Shown here piece by piece: positions 1 to 13,642 of a stretch of 64,000 nt of DNA (within the stretch, counting starts at the first letter, position 1; the number at the start of each line of letters is the position of its first letter). The stretch is from assembly GCF_023278565.1 (NCBI RefSeq), contig NC_064672.1:5890001-5954000 (forward strand), in the 5' to 3' direction. The notes under the pieces are model-generated. The model made no database searches, was not told the origin of the DNA, and saw nothing but the letters and a program-made list of their open reading frames with translations. Position numbers and translations under genes: made by a program. This stretch comes from Colletotrichum lupini. Its lineage: Eukaryota > Ascomycota > Sordariomycetes > Glomerellales > Glomerellaceae.

Positions 1-1758
1 TATATAAACCTCTATATATCTAAATTATAAATAGTTTATAAAATTAAAAAAAAAAAAATACCCTAGCTATACGAGAAATCTAGATACGTAATTTAGGGGT
101 ATAGTAACGTTAAAAAAGTAACGCTATTTATATAATCGCCTACTATATAGCGCTATAGCTAACGATTAATAATAGTATTAATAGTATTACTACGGAAAAA
201 AGGATACGAGATTTAGAGCTATAATATTACCTAGGCCTATACCTAATCGGCTACAGGGCTTATAAAGAAAATCCTAGCCTATTTACTAAAAGAAATAGCT
301 AGTAAGTACCTAAAAAGCACGATTATTAAAGTACTTAAGCTACTATATAGGCTCGCAAAATCGGGCACCTATTAATAAGCTACTTACCACGATTTTTATA
401 TTAATTAATTATTAATAATTACCTCTACGTACGACCCGTACTTACTAATCGCGGAGTATAAAAATAACTAATTTAAAATCGTTAGAATATAAACCGACGA
501 TATATTAGGCCTATTTAATATTAACTTTATAAAAAAAGAGAATAAAGAGCTTTAAAAAGCGGGCTTTATAATAAAACTAAAAAAGGTCCTTATAATAAAT
601 ACCCCCCTAATATTTAATAGCGGGATTTTTATAATTAAAAAGGAAACCGTCGTTTTTTAATAAAAGGGGTAGGGTAAGAAAATTAACCTCGTCGATCTAA
701 ATATAACTAATATTAAAAAATAATATAAAACTAAGCTCGTGCGAGGGGTATATATTATAAGTATTTATTAGCCCGAGGTAACTTTTAATTATACTAAGGT
801 AGTATAAGCTATAGATCTAACTAAATGAGATATTAAAGTACTTAATAAGCAGCTTAAGTAATAATAAACGAATTTTAATCGAGGTCTTATTTACTACCTA
901 ATCGACCTTACGATTAATAAGCTCTACGTTTTTATTAATAAGTTATTTATAAATAATAACGACCTCACTTCGTAATTAGGGTATATTATTATCCTAGCTA
1001 ACGAGAGTATAAATAAGAGCGAATTTATTATATATAGTAATATAATCTACTACTTATTAACTAAAAATAAGTAAATAATAAAAAATATACTAACGTTAAA
1101 AGTCTATAGCATAATTAACAGTATTAACCTCTCTTACGTAATTTTAATAATACTAAAAAAAATTACCGATCGAATTAGCTTTTTACTTATTTTAACGGTT
1201 ATTTATATTAATTCTTATTCGCTATACGAATACTTCGTTAAATTAAAAACGACGAAAGAAAAGAGGCTTATAATTAATATTATAGCCCTTAGGTAATCGT
1301 ACGAAAAACGTAAAATACTTAAAATCCGTTAGATTAATAATAAAAATAATTTCGTAAACGTTTTTATAAAAGTAGTATTAAATAAGGGATTAAAGTAATT
1401 TATAAGTAATAGAAAAGTTATTATATAAATAAAAGGATAGGTTATATAAAAAGAGTAGAAAAAAGGGGGAAAAAGAGACGACTTAGTAAACGGGCCCGAG
1501 GTCGAATTATACCTCTAACTATAGTAATTAAATTAATAAAAAAAAGAGAAAGTTAGTATTAAATTAAAAGTCTAATTCGATTACGGTATATAGCTAATTA
1601 CGTAGGGGCTAATTAGGAGCCCTATTTACGATTATTATAGCTAGCCTAACCTACGGTTAGAACCTCCTTTTTATACCTACGTAGATATTTATATAGTTTA
1701 ATTAATCTCTTCGTTAACTACGGTTCGAACTAACTACCTTATAATAGGGATACTAACA
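1..1758 (+). mobile_element. RIP-mutated 3' end of a Ty1/copia-like LTR retrotransposon
   Basis: Extremely TA-rich block entered from the left edge of the window. It has no usable ORF, but one forward frame from about 979 to 1440 still reads through, with occasional TAA/TAG, as the RNase H/C-terminal end of a Ty1/copia Pol. Fragments such as TTKEKRLIINIIALR (about 1249-1293) match the conserved end of fungal copia polyproteins as I remember them. A purine run (1538-1552, A-rich with GAGAAAG) lies just before the LTR where a polypurine tract belongs, and the element ends in a 202-bp LTR (1557-1758). The stops and the TA excess fit C-to-T/G-to-A change by RIP, so the copy is dead. The 5' part lies outside the window. 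The Ty1/copia assignment rests on remembered family sequence; the LTR structure is seen directly. Confidence 0.8.
1557..1758 (+). repeat. 202-bp LTR (3' LTR of the left retrotransposon)
   Basis: It has exactly the same length as the copy at 60969-61170, aligns to it without gaps and lies in the same direction. It starts TATTAA where the other copy starts TGTCGG, and ends TACTAACA where the other ends TACTAATA, so the ancestral ends were TG...CA. In the first 65 bp all of about 20 differences are A or T here against G or C there, the expected direction of RIP. In the remaining part nearly all differences are transitions. Confidence 0.9.
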
Positions 1759-2037
1759 AAGGGGAAGGAGCTTGTATTTACGATTTAACGTGATCGATGA
1801 ACAAGTAGCTAATTGATGTCACTATTCCGCAGTGGGCCTTGGCCATCCACTTTACAAATTAACTACCTCCTTTTCGCGCTGACAGCTTCGGTATTAGTAA
1901 TACTATCTCCAACTTCATGAAGCTCAGGAATCTTTGAAATATGGTATCTCCGCCACACTGGACATTCTAATCTTTCTTCTAATAATCTCGCTCGTTTCGC
2001 TGCCCTACTCTCACCCTATCCTTAATCGACCAACATA
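1759..2037 (+). promoter_or_regulatory. Upstream region of the secreted propeller gene
   Basis: This is normal-composition DNA between the LTR end and the first gene. Base composition changes sharply around 1760-1800, which marks the RIP boundary. A pyrimidine-rich stretch lies at about 1967-2005, just before the ATG, as is common in filamentous fungal promoters. No TATA box is obvious. The promoter sits less than 300 bp from methylation-prone repeat DNA. Confidence 0.35.
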
Positions 2038-3054
2038 ATGGCATTGCGACTGGTCGGTTTCCAGTTGTTGGGCCTGGCAGCTCTCATGCTCTCACCAGCC
2101 TCATCGGCCCCTACTACTGGTTGCGATTGGCGGAACGCAAGTGAGGTCACGTCATTGCAGTCCGTCCCCGGAGCACGATCACTCGAGAACATTGCGGTTC
2201 GGGAGAATGGAAACCTCTTAGTCACCTCCACGGCCTCTCCGACCCTTTTCGACCTGTCACCTGAAGCCAGACATGCGCCGATTCCTGTTGTCACCATCGA
2301 CGGCGTTAACAGTCTCCTCGGGATCACCGAACTCGGCGAAAAGGATGTTTTCTACGTCCTCGGTTCGAATCTGACCTCAACCGAAAACTCGAACGGCTTG
2401 TGGAAAGTCGACCTCCGTAAATTCCGCACCTCGCGCAACGGGACTGTGCTCCAGCCAGCTGTGCTTTCTCTCATCACGCTTGTCCCATCCGCTCTTCAAC
2501 TCAACGGCATGGCACGTTTGGCCAAGAATGATACTCAGAACCTGCTCATATCCGACTCTGGCCGTGGAACCGTCCTTCGACTCAACGTAAACACCAAGCT
2601 CGTTGAGACTGTTCTTGCTGAGCCTGAGATGGCTCCAGTATCTTCGAATTCCAGCATTGGCGTCGCCGTCAACGGGATTCGCATTCGGGGCAACAAACTT
2701 TATTTCGTGAGCTTGGACCAAGGCCTATTCGGCAGAGTCCCCATCTCTCTCACAACCGGAACAGCCACTGGCCCCGCGGAGACTCTGGCTACCAACATCA
2801 CCTTTGGTGACGACTTCGCTTTGTCGAAAGACGGTAAGACTGCCTATGTTGCCACCAACGGTCCTCTGGAGGTTCTCGGAATCGATTTGGTACACGGAGG
2901 AAAGACCGTCGTTGCATCCTCGCCCCTTCTCGGAGCTGCATCTTCGGTAGCTCTGGACTTGCACTACCCTCGCAAGGTTTTGTACGTGACGGGCGCTGTG
3001 TCATCTGGCAATAGCACTGTTGGGCATGTGTCTCGCGTTACTTTGAGGTGCTAG
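2038..3054 (+). CDS. Secreted SMP-30/gluconolactonase-like six-bladed propeller protein
   Basis: Intronless gene for 338 residues. Residues 1-24 form a signal peptide (hydrophobic LLGLAALML, then PASSA before a likely cut). The mature part carries repeated strand motifs of the type LLISDSGRGTVLRLNV, KLYFVSLDQGLFGRVPI and GKTAYVATNGPLEVLGIDL, the spacing of SMP-30/NHL-like beta-propellers. Seven or more N-x-S/T sequons (for example NAS, NLT, NGT, NSS, NIT) agree with secretion. Fungal relatives are secreted proteins of unknown substrate, some of them next to secondary-metabolite genes; no enzyme activity can be assigned here. The gene is convergent with the glycosyltransferase-like gene (184 bp between stops) and is the first gene after the retrotransposon. 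The start is the first ATG, directly before the signal peptide. Confidence 0.75.
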   Translation: MALRLVGFQLLGLAALMLSPASSAPTTGCDWRNASEVTSLQSVPGARSLENIAVRENGNLLVTSTASPTLFDLSPEARHAPIPVVTIDGVNSLLGITELGEKDVFYVLGSNLTSTENSNGLWKVDLRKFRTSRNGTVLQPAVLSLITLVPSALQLNGMARLAKNDTQNLLISDSGRGTVLRLNVNTKLVETVLAEPEMAPVSSNSSIGVAVNGIRIRGNKLYFVSLDQGLFGRVPISLTTGTATGPAETLATNITFGDDFALSKDGKTAYVATNGPLEVLGIDLVHGGKTVVASSPLLGAASSVALDLHYPRKVLYVTGAVSSGNSTVGHVSRVTLRC

Positions 3055-3238
3055 GCCGAGGAATTAGGAGAATCACAGAGCACTTCCCTCTCGTCTCTTA
3101 TAACGGGCGCGATGCTATCGTGAATAATTTGTATGCTAGGAGGCCTCTCTAATAGAATCATAGGTTCATGGCACAACCTAATGAAGATGGAATTGAAGTA
3201 ACAAAACAAATGGGGTATTATTGATCAAAACTCGCTAT

Positions 3239-8298
<5,060 letters not shown>

Positions 8299-9575
8299 TT
8301 ATGAAATCAATAACTCAATACCAAGTTCCTGCTGAAGGCGCCTTTTGGCACACTCGAGAAGCTGGAGACCATCATAACCTGAGCACTCGCGGCGGTAGGA
8401 AAGAGCGAGCATGCTATGCCAATAAGCCGAACCTTCCGCCATTCTTTCTGACAACACTCCCCCATCATATTCATGGTGTACCGAAGCTCTTCCATACTCT
8501 TTTGCCAATTCCAATAGTACAGGGCACGTGCATTTGGGGCTCCACCGGTTACACGCGAGGTTTTTCGCGAGGTGAACTCAATGGTCTCGACAGTCGCCGC
8601 AAGATTCGGAAAACCGTCGTAACTCGGAAGTTCTTTGTATTTGAGTGGTCCAAAAAGATCATGAATCAGATTCACCTTGAGATATTGCACCCGCCGAAAC
8701 TGGCGTAGAGGATAATAATAACAATGTGCAGGCCCTTCGACGAGCCAGCCACATGTCTCAACAGTTTCGGCAAGAGGGTTTACATCGCAGACTTGTCGAT
8801 GACGAGCACTTTGAGCGAAGGCATACGTTCAAAATTTCGTTGTCGGGTAACTCGCAATGGTAAAAGTGCGCCTCGACAAGTGAGGGGTGATAAGGGAAAC
8901 TGTCTCCCTCGAGTCTGAGACAATTTCTCAGTGCCAAGTGCTTCAATGGAGGCAGATGACGACAGCATTGGGATCCAAACCGGTATAGTGTATGATTCAT
9001 AGCAGGAGGTATCGAGGCTCTTCAAGCCTTGTAGCTTCAACGAGATTGACTTGGCAAAGTCGCTGCAGGTGACATCTTCATATGCAAATAGGCCCTTTCT
9101 CAACATGCGATCCCATTCAAGTCCATCATTGGGGCTGTTAAACATTTTTAGGTGTTGCATTTCGTTTTGGTACCTATGCCAGGGTGATGCACTCCAGAGT
9201 ATCCCCAAAGCCAAGGAAGCCTCGCCCAGAAATAGGGTTCTTGTAGAGAACCTCGTAACTAGCTCCTAATAGCCGCCGATTCCCAGCTTTCGCTTGACTG
9301 ACGAGGCCCGCTCCATTGTCCGGTATATATGGCATTTCTTCGTGTTCGATAGGGCAGCGGTTCCCGAACTGGTGCGAAATTCTCCAGTATCGATCTAGTA
9401 GTTGGGTCGAAGTCTCGTATATGCACTCGGTCTTGTAACTAGGGAAAAGGTCGTCCTCGACAAGCTTCTCTGCAACGATGAGCAGCAGCTCATATGGCAG
9501 AAAATTCAACGTGAACGGAACCATCCCATCTAACAAGGTATTCTGACTCTGCGGATGTGAATGAAAAGGTTGCAT
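8299..9575 (-). pseudogene. Decayed F-box/LRR-type gene, several frameshifts
   Basis: Read right to left, the protein signal passes through at least four frames. 9575-9174 has an F-box-like start (FLPYELLLIVAEKLVEDD, then SQAKAGNRRLLGASYEVLYKNP). 9214-9000 reads FAKSISLKLQGLKSLD. 9000-8758 reads PPLKHLALRNCLRLEG, a leucine-rich-repeat step. 8690-8450 reads NLAATVETIEF, and the tail at 8514-8299 reads GLQLLECAKRRLQQELGIEL. No donor/acceptor pairs explain the shifts. The order of pieces parallels the F-box gene just to the right (ETLFLIFGHLV, ICAELLYRRI, TVETIEL), so this is probably an old tandem paralogue that has lost function. F-box proteins recruit substrates to SCF ubiquitin ligases. The exact edges are uncertain. 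Confidence 0.6.
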
Positions 9576-10156
9576 TTCGGTGATGTGTCTTGAGATCCGT
9601 GTGTTGGTTCTATTGCAAATGGTTGGCTTTTTATGTCGACCTTCAATAGGATATGGGTGCCTCTATTTCAAGCTGCAGGAGGATATGTACGTCCTTATAT
9701 CGGAAAAGATGAGTACAATAAAGAATCATGCTCTGACTTAACCCTCAAGAGTGCTGAGCTCTTTCCGACACATACATAGTTGTGCAGGTTGCCTACGGCG
9801 GCCCTACACCCTGAGGAGGAACTCTGTTGATGTCTACATAACAAGGTTCAGTACTTCGACTACTTATTACTGATACCCTTTGATCGCAGTTGATCCCTAT
9901 TGCAGATGACTGGGGCATCGCCTTTGCCGAGACTAGATGGCAACCTTGAAGGCTTAGAATGCGTCCCCTTGAGATGCCATCTCCACCGTTGTTCTCAATC
10001 GCAAGCAAGCCCACTAATAACCCATGTCTTATGTGCATAGATTTGGTGAATTATGCTCTTCGGATGTTATCATTGATACAGGTATCTATTGTCGAACTAA
10101 ATACGGTGTCCATGGCAGCCAGTACATATCCTCATCGGGGCGTTCCCTCGAATCCT
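9576..10156. other. Intergenic between the two F-box genes, nothing seen
   Basis: About 580 bp with no coding signal of its own. The forward ORF starting at 9959 is mostly the opposite-strand shadow of the F-box gene. Confidence 0.5.
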
Positions 10157-11484
10157 TCAACCAGACAAACCCTGCAACAAGACGACGTCAAGTTCCTCTT
10201 TGAAAATCCCGACATAATCCAGTGCAAGCTTGCGCAAGAAGCCTCTCTCTTCGTCCGTTCTATACGCGTCATCATTATCATCAATGACCCGAATGTCAAG
10301 AACTCTGACCTGCCTATACACATCCCGACATTGTCTGAACAGGAACTTGAGCAGCATCTCCATCTCTTCCGAAATCGTCTCCTCCGAGCTTAGGGAAGAC
10401 GAAGAAGACTCCGGCGAAGCAGATTCATCAAGTCCGTTCCATCTCCCATCCTTCGTCAGCAGCCGAGGCACATGTCTAAGGTCAAAGATGCCATCGAGAA
10501 GCTCAATCGTCTCAACAGTCTTTCCAGCCGCGCAGCCGTCCGTTTCGCCGCACATGAGCTCGAGCAGACTCGTCACCTTGAGGTGCTTTACCACCCTGAG
10601 CCCCCGCGCCTGTAGAGGGTACGCCAATATTGAGAGATCCCTCGTCGGCCAGGGCGACGAGGCTCCCATATCGTACCAAGTAAACGTCTCCAACGTGTCT
10701 GCAAACGGCGCAAAGGCGTGAGCGTCGTTCGGGAGCCCCGTTTTCCATCTCGCTCCGATGGTAAGGGTACGCAGCGCCGGGAAGCATAGAAAGAAGTCCT
10801 CTTGTGTACAGAAGCTGCCTGTGGAAAATTCGCAGCCGTAAAGACACAGATCCGTGACCCGCGGCAAGGCGGGTATACCGGCCTCTATGAAGTCGTAGAC
10901 CACACAGCTCAGGCATCTCAACACTAGACGCTCGAGACCCGGAAGCTTGGGGATGGCACTGAACCAGTGTGCTAAGGGCCGTGGATATCGCCGCCTAAGC
11001 CTCCTACGTCGCCGGAGAGCTCTAGAGTCCTCAGTCGAGTCAGTCCGGAGGGATCGGAGAGTACTGGTGGCACACTTAGCCTCATATCGTAGTCGTGATC
11101 ATAGCCTATACGCAGTTGCATAACCCTTTTCTGGAGCTCGGCTCCTGATGACGTCAGTGTGGTTTGTAGCTTGCGTGAGTTTATAAACCCCTTGCCATCC
11201 GTGACGATGATACGTCTGTAGAGAAGCTCGGCACAGATATCGTAAAATCGGCCGTTGACCCGAGCCAGGCTGAGTGTATCCTCTCTACTCCGTGGGCCCT
11301 CGGTATTGAGATGCTCTTCGAGGGCTACGGATCTCCGGTAATGTCCCATGTCGCGCGAGGACGCTTGTCTATATTCTAGCACTTTGACATCGTCGCCTGG
11401 AAAGGGGGGGAGTTCGTCAACAAGGTGGCCGAAGATAAGAAATAGAGTCTCGGTGGGAAGCCGGTTGATAGACATCGTTGTCAA
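10157..11484 (-). pseudogene. F-box/LRR-type gene with one apparent frameshift
   Basis: Codons from ATG 11484 give an F-box (INRLPTETLFLIFGHLVDEL, then LARVNGRFYDICAELLYRRI) and run to a TAG at 10972. The protein continues without loss in another frame from about 10980 (HWFSAIPKLPGLERLVLRCL, then ALPRVTDLCLYGCEF) down to a stop at 10157. The two halves join in mid-protein if one base is missing near 10975-11000. No intron fits: the only GT..AG pair across the break spans about 30 bp. The total would be about 440 residues, normal for fungal F-box proteins with LRR-like tails. Either the gene is recently broken or this is a sequencing error. The long intact second half argues for recent loss or error, unlike the heavily decayed neighbour. 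Confidence 0.65.
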
Positions 11485-11921
11485 TGACGACTAGTTGCTA
11501 TTAACCTCTTGTTTCGTGTCTAGCGCCATTCTCGTGAGTGTCGAATCTGCTTCAGCTTGCCGTTGGATAGATTAGCATGTAAACCGATATATATAGAGGC
11601 TTGGAGTAAGATATCAGTTGGAATCACTCGCGCGGGAACCGCCCTGACGTACTATCAGCTAAGCGTTTTTCCGATAGCAGCTCGTTGGCTTTAGGGGGGA
11701 AGAAGATGCTTTCGAGCTGCCATCCGGGTGAAGACAAGACAGGTAGGTACCCTCAGAGCAAGAGATGCAGAGATTGAACCCTCGCTGGTCGTCGAAAAGC
11801 TTATCCTGACCATCGTTCGGAGATACACTTGGGCACAAACAGTGAAAAAAGTCTTGAATAGCGTCTACAGCCCTTCAGGCGAATCAACGCATGGAATTAA
11901 GTTATCCAATGAGCCAGACCC
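11485..11921. other. Intergenic, nothing seen
   Basis: This is the upstream region of the F-box gene and the 3' flank of the reductase-type gene. A TATATATA stretch lies at about 11590. Confidence 0.45.
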
Positions 11922-12966
11922 TCAATAAACCCCCGGAATAATAGTCCACTTCTTCCCAACCTTTTCCTCCCCAAACTGCCCAACATACCACCGCCTCCCG
12001 CTCCTCGCCCTCGGAAACATGACAAAGATCTCATTCAAAAAGAACGCCCTTCCGGGTACGCTCCACCCGCTCGCCATCCAGAACCCAAACCACTCCACCC
12101 ACTCGCAAAAGTAATGCGGGTACAGCATATACCGAAACAGCATCGTGTCAGGCAGCCGATAATGCTTATCCACGCCCTTTGCCATATCTGTATTACCATC
12201 CAGCTTCTGTTGCTTCGCAATCTTGGCCTGGCGCCGCTGCTCCGTCCTGCGGATCTCGCGCAGCTCCTCGTCGTGGAAGTAGTTCAGCGTCAAGCCGACG
12301 TGGAAGACGGCAATGCCCGCGGCAAACTGCGCGATGCCGCCGCGGCCGAGGGCAGAGTCCCATGCTGAGGCTGTGGTAGGGCCGTAGGCGGCGAGGTAGC
12401 TTCCCAGGCATGTCGCATTCATGAGCTGGAAGAGGACGGCCGAAGAGGCGACGACGACGTGGATCGGGGACATTGAGGGTTGGAGGATCGGAAATAGGAC
12501 GGCACGGTAGGCGTAGTGGATGGTCTGCGGTGGCGCCCACTTGTCAGTCGACGTAGATCTAGTGATAGGCAATCAGGAAGAGGGGCGGGAGATCGTACAA
12601 ATAACCCAGCGAGCACCTTATTCTGCCACGGCAGATCGTCAACCCCGACCTGTCGCGGCAGGGTGTTCATGATGTACAACAACGTCGTGACGCCCGGAAT
12701 CTCCATCAGGAACCACGCCAGGCGGCCGGGGATGTTGAGGCGGCTCGTGACCGAGGTCTTGCCCATGCCGTACCAATTGATGACATACTGCAGAGAGCCG
12801 AACTATATAAACATCGAAAAGTCAGCAAAGGTTAGCCACGATTGTTTTGACCAAATGGCTCAAGGGAGTTGTTGTTGCATACCACAGGCCAGGAAAGCTG
12901 CCACACAGTAGTGATAGTCTGCCAGTTCTCCCGCGTCGGCGGGAGCCACCCCTCAATCAGGGGCAT
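11922..12966 (-). CDS. 3-oxo-5-alpha-steroid 4-dehydrogenase (DET2-like) family membrane enzyme, three exons
   Basis: Exons 12966-12883, 12802-12599 and 12524-11922 encode 296 residues. Introns begin GTATGC and GTACGA, carry branches CTGAC, and end TATAG and CGCAG. The protein has several membrane helices and the C-terminal steroid-reductase pattern: NKVLAGLF then HYAYRAVLFP (across the second splice), LNYFHDEELREIRR, YRLPDTMLFRYMLYPHYFCE, EWFGFWMASGW. The family reduces C=C bonds next to a carbonyl with NADPH at the ER membrane. Most fungi make no steroid hormones, so the natural substrate (sterol, polyprenol or fatty enoyl type) is open. It is transcribed in the same direction as the deubiquitinase gene upstream, with about 680 bp between them. 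Confidence 0.85.
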
Positions 12967-13642
12967 TTTCGGTTCCTTCTCGACTGGTAAAGAACGATCC
13001 AGTTGCAGAGAAATAGAGGAAATAGAGTAGCAGAGAGTAGAATGAGTCAAGGGAATACAGAAGAACAAGGTATTGTGGCGTGGTGCGCTTTCCCTCCTTC
13101 CCAAGCTTTCCACCGTTGATTGTAGGTATGTGGAAAGTGCGACACAAAATCAATGACATCAAGCAGCTTGGGTGGAATTGGCGGCGGGAGCTCCGGGTCT
13201 TGGGCCTGCGACGCGTTGAAGCCACGGCTTGCCAGACCGCTTTCCCCATTTGCCTTAGCAATTGGTAGGGTTGCAAGAGCTGCTCTGCAAATCGGGGAGG
13301 TTCCTGAGCATCCTGTACAGCTACCCCTTGCAGCCTCCACCACAGCTTCAGGAACATGTCAAAAACTACGGAGTAGAAGTCCCTTAATTATTTGTTGACT
13401 TATTTCACAAGAATATTTAGAGATCCCAACATAAGCTGTAGGGCCATGATTCTTCTTCCATTCATCAGCTATCGATCCTATAAAGCCACTATTTCCAACG
13501 CCGCCCGCTGAGAGGAAATGTTTGTACAGCAAAAAGCTTTGTCAACTCTGCTTGTCAGAGTCGAAGTCTGTCCATGCTCTGCGCAAGAATTCAAATGACA
13601 CGAAAACGCCGCAATCATAAAAAGCACCGGAGCTTCTTCTGC
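12967..13642. other. Intergenic, nothing coding seen
   Basis: This is the upstream region of the reductase-type gene. It contains one copy of the recurrent nonamer TACGGAGTA at 13367-13375. Short ORFs on both strands have no domain. Confidence 0.45.

Noticed and set aside
9959..10393. 144-codon forward ORF
   Set aside because: Its second half is the reverse shadow of the F-box gene, and its first half has no features.
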